A DNA stretch of 64,000 bases from assembly GCA_019055375.1 (NCBI GenBank), contig JAHQIW010000364.1:248001-312000 (forward strand), given 5' to 3'. This DNA is from Parelaphostrongylus tenuis (lineage: Eukaryota > Nematoda > Chromadorea > Rhabditida > Metastrongylidae). This document shows positions 53,435 to 64,000 of this stretch, one piece after another; the stretch's first letter is position 1, and each line of letters begins with the position of its first letter. Made by a program: the position numbers and the translations under genes. Under the pieces are notes generated by a model. It saw nothing but the letters and a program-made list of their open reading frames with translations. It was not told the DNA's origin and ran no database searches.

Positions 53435-55288
53435 GTTGTTATCACGTATGAATTTGTAAGTAAACCTCGAAAAGACTGTAAAAGCATTTGCAAGGATTAT
53501 ATACAAACGTCTTAACAGGTTTGTAGTAAATGGTTGACTAAAAGAATTATGGTATTTGAAAGTCTGAATTATTTAAAATATGGATTGCCGAGCTGTTTTG
53601 GGATTGCTATGTTAAGTTAGGGATATTGTTTAGGTCAAGGAATATATATTAACTACATTTGAGAACTAGAAGAAAATCTCTGAGATTGTCTTTTTGGACT
53701 TGGAAACACTTCAACAAAAAATCATCTGCAGCAGAGCAATTTAATTGCCCTTATGTCAACATTCGGCAAGTACATCAGTAGAAGCTCAGATTCCGAAACA
53801 AATGGCAGTCTTCGCTACTCAAGCAACTCCTCAGTGTTCCATTACATTGTCTACACTCCGGTTGATTCCTATTCGTCTGTTTCTTCGTATCTATCGCATC
53901 AAGCTTGCCGATTACAATCGTCTTAGTGACAGGGCAGGTGCTGATACTACAGGCTCCTTCACCGTTGCTACGAGTATCGGATACCACCGTTGCGTATTCC
54001 AATAAATAGGTCACCCGTCCGGGCAGCAACCACATTGTCTGCTTTCCTCTTGTCAGTTCTAAGATTCTCTTACGGGGATACTTCGGATATATTTGCATAT
54101 AGAATAAATGATTTCTTTAACGACATAGTCCAGGCATCAAAGCTTTTGTCCTACTTCTTTCGCTAACAAGATTTTCAGGCTTTCTTGAGCTCATCTTAAT
54201 CTCAAAGGTCGAGATGATAGAAAATTATTCATCAAAACACAAAGAATATGCTGAATACTAAGCAAAAGCACTTCATCTGTCTGAAATAAGACCAAGCCAC
54301 TTGTGCTAGCGTTTATTTACCTTTCCATACGTCAATATCGTGCGCTGGAGCACCGCCATACTACACCTTGTGGCTAGCATCCCTCGACCGTTCTCTATGG
54401 AATTACATGAATTCGCTTTTGCATAATGGATAACCAATCTCTAACTTTTATTATGGCCCTGAATGTTTCTTCAAAAGCATTTCATAAGCACTCAGCGTCA
54501 TTTTCGCCCTTGTTTTTCGTTTTTTATTAATTTTTTTTTCCAACTCACCTGATTTCATATAGTTTTGCTTCATCAAGTCGCTCGCTGTTGTTAATTAACC
54601 GCGCAGTACACTGAAGATGTCACCGAGGGGATGCCGTTAGTTTCTACGACCTTGAAAATGCTCAATAAAAATTTCATTTCCTCACTGGATCTCTCTGGAT
54701 GTCTTCCATTCAACCGAAAAGATTTTCCGCTTTCATCGAAACCTATTTGTGCACGTGAACGTTCGCAAGTATTGTTCAAAGGTTTGTAACCATTAAGAAA
54801 AAAATGACAAAGTAATTGATTTTTAGATATTGTGCAAACAAGAATTTTCGATTCTAGCCTTCGTTAAATATGACGAAACAAATCTGCAATACTTCTGAAA
54901 TGTGAAAGTGCCGAAATTATTTCAAGAAATGCTGTAGTGAAGTGATAAACGTCTGTACCTGACATTTAACTCCTGCTGTCAGCTATCGACAGCTCTTTTA
55001 CAGACCCGCTCTGAACGAAATAATCTGATAAGGGGTTAAAGTAGCAAAAGAGGCTAGTTTGGCACAACCTCTTATTTCCCATTTGAAATTTCAATTACCG
55101 CTATGTCCAGTCTCATACTCAAGAAAAGTCCATAAGTTAGCATCCAGTGATAATTTTGCGTCGATCGATCCATCAAATTTAAGATCAGACCTATTATCAA
55201 CTGGTAGATGGACCTAAGGATGGAATTCATGGTCTTGCCATAATAATATCCCATTTGTTAGCACGCATTCCACCTCATACTCACACTC
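53435..55288. other. unassigned stretch
   Basis: A region open in several frames at 53745-54098 and a minus frame at 54591-54779 (containing SRAQIGFDESGKSFRLNGRH) look somewhat coding-like, but I could not close them with splice sites or name a family. Confidence 0.25.
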
Positions 55289-55291
55289 CAG

Positions 55292-55582
55292 TGTTTCTGG
55301 ATCGCCTACATTACGTGTCTCACAGCGGCACATGAGCAGCTGAGTCCTTCGATGTTACCGTCTTTATCTAACGTGTGGAATAACTCTACAATGCAAGCCA
55401 TCCACGATTTCCTTACACGACATCAAGGAGCAATGAGCGTCTTGTCCATTCAGCAGCTTATGGCTCTTTTAAATGAATGCCTGAGCTGCTTATTTGTCGA
55501 TGACGTGAGATTCGTTGATCAAGAGAAAATTGGAAATAAGTCAGCGACTGCCATCAGTTCTTGCCACTGCCCGAATATCTAA
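55292..55582 (+). pseudogene. Penelope reverse transcriptase fragment (N-terminal side)
   Basis: MQAIHDFLTRHQGAMSV, SIQQLMALLNECLSCLF and the preceding residues resemble the palm-proximal segment of Penelope-type reverse transcriptases that precedes the GLAMGxRLAP block. That block and the catalytic YxDD motif are missing. On its own it would look like an unknown exon; the reverse transcriptase end 70 bp further and the GIY-YIG piece beyond it support the call. Confidence 0.5.
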
Positions 55583-55651
55583 AGTGGAAGCCCCCGTAAA
55601 TAATCTACCGTCATCACTCTGCTGTAGATACATAAATGATTACTTTGTTAT

Positions 55652-55984
55652 GTGTTTGATCAGTTAGATTACATAATATTCTTCCGCGAGATACCTGAAG
55701 AGAAGTGGCTCCCATACGTTGACGTCCAAATCGAAAGCCAAGTACCAAAAAGTTTTCCGGTTCATTATCTTTTTCTTACCTCTCACACTGAAGGGCGCTC
55801 GTGGAAAAAAGGTTACAAAGAACTATTAGTGAGTGTAAGAATAAGTCGAGAAGTAGCATTTTCAAAATTGGCTCGGCAAGTAACCATTTCCAGTGGTAAA
55901 AGTAGAGCTTTCTGGGATAAGTTTATCACGGAATTTCCGCAAAAAAATAAGGTCCTGTTTATCCTGCCCTTCTTTTTGAACTAA
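55652..55984 (+). pseudogene. Penelope reverse transcriptase C-terminal fragment
   Basis: FREIPEEKWLPYVDVQIESQ is the thumb-side W-L-P-(F/Y)-(L/V)-(N/D)-x-Q block of Penelope-type reverse transcriptases. SREVAFSKLARQ and FITEFPQKNKVLFILPFFLN lead towards the endonuclease linker. The usual WYRKP segment has drifted. Confidence 0.65.
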
Positions 55985-56440
55985 CTGAGTATAGCTATGA
56001 AGCGCTGTTCAAAAGGGCAGACCTAGATGACTAGCAACAATGATTCAAATGCCAGCGAATAATCGTGGCACTTAGTACAAGACCGCTTGTACGATGGTTT
56101 ATGCACGACGAAGATGTGCATAATATACCTTGACGGTAGAGTCGGTGACTGCATGAGTACGCGAGCGGCCTACTTAATGTCCTCCAAACCTGCGGAGGCG
56201 AATACATCGGCGAAACGGGTGGGCCACTCTGTGTTTGTAAACTAAATAAAATGACCTATCGCTACACAACGGTGAAGACTTTGAAATAGAAACAACATCC
56301 TCGCACGGATGGGTGAAACCCCAGCGCATAAAATGCCCTGAAGCGTTATGGATTTGTACAAAAAACCCAAACATGAATCGCAAAGATGAACGCCTTGTCA
56401 TCACGCCTGATTTCGCGTCATATCTCAGATCAGTTTTTGT
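55985..56440 (+). pseudogene. Penelope GIY-YIG domain, frameshifted
   Basis: Across several frames one can read GRVGDCMST, GGEYIGETGGPLCV and, later, NPNMNRKDERLVITPDF, in the order of the intact frame at 29289. The YIGE motif is preserved. Confidence 0.6.
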
Positions 56441-56642
56441 CGATCTAAGTCAGGCACACATCTCGCCCATGTGGGATTTGGTGTGACTGGTCTATGCACA
56501 ATGTAGTGGACGAAAGACAGCAAAACTGTAAGAATTTGATAAGAGTTGACTACTACGTGATTTGAGTTTACGAATTAAGTTTCATCTGCTCTGGTAATGA
56601 GAAAGTTTAGCTGAGTGGACTGCACATCAAACTGACTTTTCC

Positions 56643-56682
56643 AGGCTGTGAAGAAGGCAAAACTACAAAGTGTGAGCCTTTG
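56643..56682 (+). ncRNA. hammerhead-like Penelope tail motif, degraded
   Basis: AGGCT / GTGAAGA / AGGCAAAACTAC / AAAGTGTG / AGCCT. Stem I AGGCT/AGCCT can still pair; the core and GAAA have drifted. Confidence 0.35.
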
Positions 56683-56720
56683 CAACTGTCAATATTGTGC
56701 TGATTAAATCGCTTGTAAAC

Positions 56721-57996
56721 AATCTGGTGTCCTGCTGACAAGAATATTACAGACTCCATCAGTATAATATCGTCGGCATTTGTGGATTGAATGCAAAATT
56801 TCGTTTGACTATTGAGTTCCGACTGGCACATTCTTTGATCATCACTGCTGTTATTTTCGTATCTGCTATCGATTCTGCTGAAAATACCGATTTCCTTCGT
56901 GTGGATACCCCGACGGCAAATGAAGCTTCGACATACGATGCTTTGACATCCAAAATATGAATATAAGCTTAGCAAGTTAATCTACGCAACCTATTCAAAT
57001 TTTTATACCTTGAGCTTGAAAGAACTTCAATACTAATGATTTCCACCAAACTAAGTCTAACTTTTGTGATGAAGATAAGTTCGCTCTCACGGTGAATGAA
57101 TATGTAGAAAGTTAAAACTATGATATACGATGTAATTAGAAACTCTCTCACTAGGCCGTGAGATATCACTGGGACGGATATCTCATTTTACTATCTATGA
57201 AGTCCACGTTATGAGGACAGGAATCAGTTGGTGCTTTTTGTAGCCATGCCAGCTGTCGATCGATTACAGATAAAATGTTTTCTGAATCATCACGGGAAGA
57301 ACTCGGTGTGACAGAAGACTCGGTGACGCTAGCATATGACAATTGCAGCATACAACAACCATTCCTTTACTACGTTCTCTACTCTTTGCCATCCTTGTTC
57401 AGTAATATCTGTCGCATCTGATCTATACGGGGCTAATCTTGCCTTGTAATGATTAATATACTCGGCTGAGAGTTATGTATTTACCATATATACTCTGATT
57501 ACCAAAGACCGCCTCGAACACAGGAGTTTTCAAGCACTACAGTAACACATTTTAAAACGTGTATAATTCGAATAGCAGAGCACTATAGTCTAAAAGTGCA
57601 TATGAATACGATGAGAGTTTACTTAGAATAAAGTATAAAACCAAGACGGAAATCTTTAAACTTCAATTTGATTTTACGAAGCAGGCTTCTTCACAGGGTT
57701 ATCGACGCTAATACCTCTTAAGTTCTGTACAGTCATCTCACTCTAATCCGCTGAGTTAAAGAATTTGCAGCCCTATAAATGTTTTGTAGTAAGATCATCG
57801 CAGCAAGCATGCTTTCCCTTAGTTATTCCTACTTTTGATTCCCTTATAAGCGAATATCAAATTTGTGATTTCTTATGAAATGAGATTTTGTGTTCTATTC
57901 TATACTGACTAATCTAGCTTAATGGTCGTACAGAATTGGTTCGAGTTGCCTTTGATGTTTATGACTTCCATGGTTAGATTTCTGATGTGGATTCAG
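56721..57996. other. region upstream of the membrane-protein gene
   Basis: No recognised coding exon. A nematode promoter could lie in the last few hundred bases, but no motif stands out. Confidence 0.3.
57991..57996 (+). promoter_or_regulatory. probable trans-splice or cis-splice acceptor
   Basis: ATTCAG at 57991-57996 stands 39 bp before the proposed start ATG at 58036. With no clear upstream exon, it may accept a spliced leader. Confidence 0.4.
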
Positions 57997-58035
57997 AAAA
58001 GCGTGCAATCATTGGAGCATGGCGATGGGAGCAGT

Positions 58036-61000
58036 ATGGCCGATCCGTTGATCTGCCTTCGCAATAGTACCATAGGCATAGCCGTATGGAATATTGTGAG
58101 TAAAACCGTTTCTAGTGATCACTTTTTGAGTGGTTACTCGCTCTTTTTTGTCAATTAAAGATTGAATTATACATAATCATAATCTTCCTTGCTGATATTT
58201 GTTATTTATTATGTAGAGCGCAAATATCTCTTCACACATTCAACTTCCCTGACGATATGATTTCAGCAGAACGTAATAATTTTCCAGAGCATTATATCAA
58301 TAGTGTCTAATTCAATTTTTCTCATATCTCTGCTTCACTTTAGATTCCAGTTTGTTTATTACTCTTTCGATAAAAACATTCATAAACACGTGGCAAAAAT
58401 GTCCTGTTGAACAAGTAGGAGTTTAGATTTACTCTGTGATTCAAATGGCTGTGATGGGCTGGCAGACGAAAGAAGTAAGGGATCGACAATGGGAATATGA
58501 GGGTCGAGAACTACCAGCTACTGGAGGGTAAGCGCTGTCTCAATTCCTATTCATAACTCAATCAACCGACTTTATAAACATATCAAAATAATGCGATAAA
58601 AGCAGTAGTAAGACAAGTCATTCAATTCGCGCATGGTTGCAGGCTTGACAAACTCTAATGCAACCGACACTCTGACTTCTACAGGCATGACAGATTGGTG
58701 CCAATCCTGTCTGCGAAGAGTTTATTATGAAAGTGCTGATAATTGTTCGTATTAATGACTTGGGAATGACCCAGTAGTGATATCCTAAGTTTTAAATTTC
58801 TTACACAACAGATAGGAAAAATTGAGAGATTTTATAAACGATCGAAATTTAAGCACCCTTGATATTTATACATGCATTTCGTGTGCTGCTCAACTTGCCT
58901 TCAATAATTTGGCATGTAGAATGGTATCTTCAAATTTTAACCGTTAACGTATGCCGGAAATTTCATCCTTTCTCTCATTTGCGAGATACGGGATACTCCT
59001 AGCATCGACCTTTCGACTGCACGTTCGATAACGCCGGGTGATCTTTCATCCTGCTTACGTAGCGTCCAGGTTTCTGCAGGGTAAACGTTAGAGCAGGTAT
59101 AATCGTCAAGTCGTAAAGGTGGACACAAAGTCAGATGTTCCACAATGTTCACTGCATACTTTATACTCTTAAACGCTCCCTTACCTCTCAGTCTTCCTGC
59201 TCAACTCTGCAGCTAAGCCTTTCATCATGTTGACTTCTCGAACTACACGTAGATGCGTATATATACGTAACTAGAGCACCCGTGGGTAATCGGTCTGTTG
59301 AGAGTGAATGGTGCATTCAGCACTCATCCGTTCTGCACAAACATCGTTCTCGTTAGATTTAGTCGGATACCAATTTTCTTGTAGGCACCATCGTAAACGG
59401 TCACAGTCTTTTCGCTCGACTGATGCTAGGCTTTATGGAGCGATGCCATCAGTGAAGGATGATGTAACTGTCGACCTACGGTTTTCATCTCCATGTTGCT
59501 CCATTCCAATGCTTGTATGACGTTTTGGAAGGTGGCAGTGAAAAACTTTCTTGATATATCACCTTGAAGGAGCGCAAATGAGGCAGTGCTTACAAGTGCT
59601 CTGCCTCGCACACAAGGTCGATGGTTCGATCCTGTGCTCATGGGTCACCAGGCCATCCATCCCTCTGGGGTTCGTAAATTGTAATCAGACTGATCTCAGT
59701 CTTCTTTAGGAGGATAAACGGCACTGACTCGACACTGCGGTAGGCCACTGCGAATCGTTGTAAAGGCCACGTATGCAGTTAGTCACCTTACCGAAGTCAA
59801 ATTTTAAGACGAATGCATGACGCTTCTCTTAGAGATTGATCAATGCCAAAAGCTTTATATTCTTAGCTTTATATCTCCTTGCTAAAGTGTTCTTCTCGAG
59901 TCGACAGTGATATCGTTATAAATGGTGATATTTGGGTAGTAAACATTTATACGGCTCACAAAGAATTCTCAATGTAGTGAATACGGATACCCTGGTTGTC
60001 CAGAGCTTGTGTAAGTGCTTCTACTTCAAGTGAATAAATGGACGTCTTTACCAGTAAAGGTAAGACAGAGCGGACTCTTATATTCTCATGTAATTTCGGA
60101 GAGCCTCGTTATCGTGTGAATGTGGTTTATAGTACTGAATCCTTTCCAAAGACCTGTTTCTATCAATGCTGTTCAGCACGACTTGTGTGAAGAGCTCGTA
60201 GACGATGAACAGAAAGAAGATTGGGAAATATTTGCCTATGTCGTGAAGGTCTCCTTTTTTGATTGACATATTATCTTGGGTTTTCATTGGAAATCTTGCA
60301 ATCTAACAAGTACCAAGTGAAGAATCGTGCCAGTGTAGTGCTAAGAACAGGCAGGAGGTTCTTCAGGTGTTCATTATGCCGTCTGGGTCAGGTCTAACGC
60401 GATTCTTCACTGGCGATTCAAGCAGATTGAATTTCGATCGCGAGAATCGGTAGGACGGCAAATCCATCCTTCTCTATTTCACGTGGTGGCAAGAGGGCGT
60501 GGTTATTGAAGAAAGTTGAAAGATAAACCTGGATGATTTTGGCCTTCAGAAGCTGTGACTGTCCCGTCAAAGCGGCGGAGTGTGATCATTCTCTTTTTGT
60601 AGCTGTCAAAGCTTCGGTTGTGAATGCTTTTCCACCTTTTGTCGTATCGGACATAACTGCTGCTCTTCTCTCTCTGAGATCTTCTTTTATCACTTCTCCA
60701 CAGTCTCTTCCAAGATCGGGCATGAGCTGTCGGTTACTTGCAGTGCGTGCGATTCCATAGCGTATCACTTTACATTTCACTATTGTGAAATGTTGGATGA
60801 GCTGTTCCTACTCTTGTAAATGTTGTTGGCGACTATATCTTTTCGAGAGTTCACTAATGATTTGAATATATCCCAGTTTGTCGTAGTTGTGTGATTCACT
60901 TGTTTAAAATTAGCGCTTTATCTCCCACTCGCAAAAAGTGAATTGCTGCGCAGATGAGACGATATTCTGAATTTGTGTGGAATAGTCAAATTACAGAATG

Positions 61001-62712
61001 AAATTCATATGCACCTTTCTAATGAAGTGAGTTCGACTTATGAGGCAAAATTAGTGTTGTTATCTCTTCAGTATTTATGAGAATGCTCTAATCTCTGTTT
61101 ACGATGGAAGCCAAAGTAAGCAGATCCATCATCCTGATGGTGGTAGTCGGGAACGAATGACTTCACGTGTGACTTGCTGCTACAGAATGGTAGCTTCTGG
61201 CATTTTTCTGTATGCGCAATGTAGACGCTTATAGGATTATAGAGTCACAAAGATGCAGTGATACGAACAAAACTCAACGCTTCAGTTGGGCTTCGAACAT
61301 GCAAATCCATTTTCAGGAGCTCAAGTGTTATTCACTACATCACTGATACACTTGCATCACTCTTCTCTTTGCTATGTTTTTTTTTTCTGAACCATATCGA
61401 TTTACGTTCTAGGATTGATGCTTATCAAGCACGTTTTCCCGGGCTTTACGCTTTATACACAGAAACTCCGGAGCGGCGAAGAATCAACGGTACATATAGA
61501 CGTTTAGAATTATTAATAATCTTCAAAGAGCTTCTTCTTACAGCATTGTTCGTCATTGTGCTGGTGACTCTCTTTCTAGCGTTCGTACACTTCTTCATGT
61601 CATTTTCCCTACTATATGGAGCCGTTAAGGTGTTGTTCGTTTGATTCACATTTTTTGCTGACTTTTTTGTGTCTCGACAAAAATACTATTTCATCTTTCC
61701 AAGTAGCTATCTAAATTGAGCTTAACTTTAACTTTCTTCATAAAATCTTTTGAACTTCAAATAATCACCAGAATGTAATCTTTTGAACTTCAAAAAATGA
61801 AGAAAAAACATGTGAAAAATATTCTGTTGAAGTTATTCAGAGCAAGTCTTATCACTCAGTAGAAATCTGTTGAAATATTCCGTAGTGTAAAAGGAACGAG
61901 CAAATTTCTCCTCCAAGTCTGTTATGCCTTCAATTTTAAAGCAGTTCAGTTATCGAAAGTTATACGTTTACCAATAGTTCAAAAATATCTCTGATCTTGA
62001 AGAATTCCTAGAAGACCTGAGAAATTGTTGAGATTAGAACACTTGAAGTTCGCTAGGCTCATATGTTTTGGAAATCATCTCATGATAAATGACAGTGAGT
62101 AGTGTGTTGAGGAATATTTTTATATTGAAGTATGATCGTGATTTTTTGAGTATTTAATCAATATAACTCTGAATCTTAGACATAGATGGCTTAAATCTGG
62201 GAAAATGCCGTCAGAAAAAGTCTTAGGAATAAAGTCATTATTTTATTCTATACGACAGTTCAATGCTTTTTTTCTCCAAAGCGTTATGGGTTCCCTCCTT
62301 CACTTACATGCGCCCACTTCAGCACGATTTCATCCTGCTTAGCAAATAAGAGCCCTTACTCTTTCTATCGATGTAATCATTAACAATCTATTGTTGCTCC
62401 TCAAAGTCCTAAAAGGCTGTTTAAATATGTTATTTTTCAGTACAATAAGAACTTTATCTGGCCGTGGATTTTTTCTGCTGCACCGATCATAGTTATGTCT
62501 ACCGCGTATGCTGTGTTGTGGTGGAGTGGAGTACGTTTGAGATATCGTATTTCTTGAGAGTTCTTCTGAAGGACTATTTGTTCTTCAGTATCAGTAGAGA
62601 AAAAATTTTTGTACATCTGAAACCATTATAATTGCGTATTTCATGACAGGATGTCTTTAATGAGCAGCTGACCATGTCTGTTGCCGAATTTGTCATGTCA
62701 CTTGCCATTAAT
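58036..62712 (+). CDS. multi-span membrane protein, six exons, 3' end not found
   Basis: Exons: 58036-58095, 58427-58527, 61072-61209, 61413-61629, 62441-62530, 62650-62712. All five junctions keep frame (phases 0, 2, 2, 0, 0). Donors include GTGAGT, GTAAGC and GTACGT, and acceptors include TTTTTCAG and TGACAG. The 223 visible residues begin MADPLICLRNSTIGIAVWNI. TM1 is about residues 11-32, then a soluble loop (GIYENALISVYDG... HPDGGSRERMTS) and the basic segment YTETPERRRINGTYRRL. TM2 is about 138-166, TM3 about 178-199, and a fourth hydrophobic segment starts near 208. The layout recalls small tetraspan proteins such as the LAPTM group and nematode-specific relatives, but the family is unproven. 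It would sit in an intracellular or plasma membrane. The last exon ends in a strong donor (AAT|GTAAGT), so more coding sequence follows, probably beyond 64000. The 2.5-kb intron 2 holds an RTE relic. Confidence 0.72.
58937..59152 (-). pseudogene. RTE retrotransposon C-terminal region
   Basis: AETWTLRKQDERSPGVIERA and VERSMLGVSRISQMRERMKF match the conserved stretch S-E-T-W-x-L-R-K-x-x-x-x-x-x-x-x-x-x-E-R-x-x-x-R-x-M-L-G that follows the reverse transcriptase in RTE/BovB-type elements. The chain stops soon after, so the last part of the ORF is lost. Confidence 0.8.
59426..59566 (-). pseudogene. RTE reverse transcriptase, QGD block
   Basis: QGDISRKFFTATFQNVIQAL and the following EWSNMEMKTVGRQLHH align with QGD-(T)-I-S-P-K-L-F-T-A-x-L-E-x-V and the D-G-x-x-L-x-H-L block before the FADD active site. 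The FADD motif itself reads SLMAS and is destroyed. Confidence 0.75.
59569..59862 (+). mobile_element. SINE family A, nested in the RTE relic
   Basis: GAGCGCAAATGAGGCAGTGC, CTCGCACACAAGGTCGATGG, TTTAGGAGGATAAACGGCAC and GCATGACGCTTCTCTTAGAG mark a full-length copy. It lies in reverse orientation to the RTE, between the residues before QGD and those after. Its insertion is therefore younger than the RTE. Confidence 0.85.
60078..60287 (-). pseudogene. RTE reverse transcriptase, N-terminal block
   Basis: KKGDLHDIGKYFPIFFLFIV and YELFTQVVLNSIDR correspond to K-K-G-D-P-x-D-I-G-N-Y-R-P-I-x-L-L-x-V-x-Y-K-L-F-T-x-x-x-L-x-R-I. The NYRP motif is mutated to KYFP. Confidence 0.8.
60586..60780 (-). pseudogene. 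RTE linker between endonuclease and reverse transcriptase
   Basis: EVIKEDLRERRAAVMSDTTK matches the linker segment K-E-D-L-(K/R)-E-R-R-A-A-V typical of RTE elements in strongylid nematodes. Reading onward through a stop gives TVTASEGQNHPGLSFNFLQ-like drifted sequence. Confidence 0.7.
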
Positions 62713-62834
62713 GTAAGTTTTCTACCCGACCACATTTTTTCAAAATATCTTACTTGACTCGTATAACGCATTTATTCTACTTGCGGATTCCAGTAGTTAT
62801 AGCAATCAATTCGTCTCCTCGCATTTCCATATTC

Positions 62835-62995
62835 TTCACCAAGTCGTATAATACTGACCGAGTACGTCTGCTTGTAATCTCGAGGATATCCAGGCTGCGG
62901 CGCTCCTAGGTGTCCATTACTTCATTGCCAAAAAGTGTTGGGTGAGGAACAACCCTAGGCCTAGCATGGTTAACCTCTAGGCCACAGCTTCCCCG
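62835..62995 (-). mobile_element. SINE family B, copy 3
   Basis: The minus-strand head GCTGTGGCCTAGAGGTTAAC resembles a tRNA A-box. The middle has TAGGAGCGCCGCAGCCTGGA, and the tail lies near the hairpin-poor left end. It is in the intron or 3' flank of the membrane-protein gene. Confidence 0.55.
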
Positions 62996-63188
62996 ATAAT
63001 ATCATGAAAACTAGAAATGAAGTGGGCTCAAAAAGAGATAATGAGATATGGAAACTCAAACGCAATCTAGTGTTTCGTTCAAAAGACCAGGCAAGGGCTT
63101 CATCAACGGGTTTTAGTCGTACAGTGAGATACTCTAGCGTATTATCTACGTTCTGACGAGAGAATTTTTTTATGTTCGCTTCTCTTGA

Positions 63189-63190
<2 letters not shown>

Positions 63191-63222
<32 letters not shown>
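63191..63222. repeat. (AT)16 dinucleotide repeat
   Basis: An uninterrupted AT microsatellite of about 32 bp, likely polymorphic. Confidence 0.95.
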
Positions 63223-63225
<3 letters not shown>

Positions 63226-64000
63226 CATAAAGCAAATTAAAGAAGGGTCAAGATGCAAATTTTTTGTGCATTTCCTTTCCGTTCGTTCGTTTTGGAGCCT
63301 AAATTTTGTCTACAATATTTTTTATATTCAAAGATTAGCCAGCCCAACTACAGAAATTTAGTTTAGGGTGTGATCTACATTCATTAGTGTAGAAAAAACC
63401 CTTGCCTAGAAAAGTTTTCCACCCTTTCGCTACTCACCGTAGTTCTGTGTAGCTTGAGCGCGATATCTATGTACACCGAAACCAGTTCCTTTCATACTAA
63501 TCAATGATCAGTAAAGGCACGATGAACTGGTTTTTTGAGATGTGGCTTCCACCTCCTTTCTTTAATCATTTAACTTTCTTTTCTTAACTCAATTTAACCA
63601 GCTTTCTTCGAAACTTTATGATATGTTTGAGGAAAATAAACTGTAGACTAGAAAGAGGCACACAGAAGGGCCAAATTTGAAACACTGTTCCATCTTGCAC
63701 GGCTCGAAATCGAGATACGTTGTTGTGAAAAGGTCAATGCAGTAGCGTTCTGGGAGAAAATAGGCTCAGAAAAACCTTTTCCTAACTCATACCATATTCG
63801 TCAAACCTTAGTGCACTCAGCTCTACCATTTTCGCAGTAAAGAAAGTTGTAAAGCCTTGCAAAGAATTTAGTCTACCAAGCCATCGACAAAAACGAACAA
63901 TTTTGTGTAGGGTATATGCGTGGTGATTGTGATCTTCTTCTATTGGCGACTGACAGGAAAGCTCACATCCGATAAACCAGCTAAAACTCAGCATCGCCCA
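63223..64000. other. unassigned stretch at the window end
   Basis: I looked here for the next exon of the membrane-protein gene and found none that continues phase 0 convincingly. Confidence 0.3.

Larger units (their letters stand above)
55289..56720 (+). mobile_element. Penelope-like element, most complete copy (RT plus GIY-YIG remnants)
   Basis: Two reverse transcriptase pieces, a frameshifted GIY-YIG piece, the 3' non-coding region and a tail motif occur in the order expected for one element. Internal deletions remove the YxDD active-site block. Confidence 0.65.
58930..60830 (-). mobile_element. RTE-type non-LTR retrotransposon relic, inside an intron
   Basis: Read on the minus strand, pieces occur in order. 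First comes the region between endonuclease and reverse transcriptase (60586-60780). Next are reverse transcriptase pieces (60078-60287, about 59900-60070, 59426-59566), then the C-terminal domain (58937-59152). Stops and frameshifts separate them. The SINE at 59569-59862 interrupts it just upstream of the conserved QGD. The endonuclease domain is missing. Confidence 0.85.

Noticed and set aside
54591..54779. Coding-looking minus frame containing FDESGKSFRLNGRH
   Set aside because: No acceptable splice acceptor upstream and no homologue I can name.
63191..63222. AT run considered as a promoter or origin signal
   Set aside because: It is a simple microsatellite with no associated motif.
1..64000. 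CRISPR arrays, operons, bacterial insertion sequences
   Set aside because: No regularly spaced repeats, ribosome-binding sites or bacterial gene layout. The window is eukaryotic.

Overview
This looks like intergenic, repeat-dense nuclear DNA from a nematode, most likely a strongylid (hookworm-type, clade V) worm. The evidence is AT-rich sequence, short introns with nematode-style TTTCAG acceptors, a ribosomal protein L21 exon with nematode-like residues, an NLP-21-like neuropeptide precursor, and decayed RTE, Penelope and mariner elements. The species call is an inference. No bacterial, plasmid or phage features are present.

Protein genes are few. There is an rpl-21 first coding exon at 3569-3810 (-), a short terminal exon with a poly(A) signal at 8973-9032 (+), and a large exon of a GGxR-type neuropeptide precursor at 27231-27736 (-). 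The best gene is a phase-consistent six-exon gene for a multi-span membrane protein at 58036-62712 (+). Its 2.5-kb intron holds an antisense RTE retrotransposon relic, which is itself split by a SINE. A weak three-exon model lies at 8252-8788 (-).

RNA genes and repeats dominate. A 3.8-kb tandem duplication (about 10290-14203 and 14204-17935) ends each copy with an intact tRNA-Asn(GTT). Two tRNA-derived SINE families, a family of tRNA-like cores inside hairpins, a foldback element with arms of about 210 bp (48533-49502), and an AT-rich dispersed repeat fill much of the rest.

The most interesting content is hammerhead ribozymes. Nine copies of a small dispersed repeat carry type I hammerhead motifs at 22229, 23708, 31976, 47475, 47617, 50405, 50767, 51079 and 52738. 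The copy at 51079-51121 has every core residue and fully paired stems I and II. The copy at 50767-50809 has a different but equally complementary stem I, which is covariation. A second hammerhead-like motif follows the GIY-YIG endonuclease remnants of Penelope-like elements. Two of those elements sit head to head as an inverted repeat with arms of roughly 0.9 kb (28996-30980). Together the window looks like a graveyard of ribozyme-bearing Penelope-type retroelements and their possible non-autonomous relatives.

Large stretches (for example 33516-36413, 41760-44511 and 53436-55290) show nothing I can assign.
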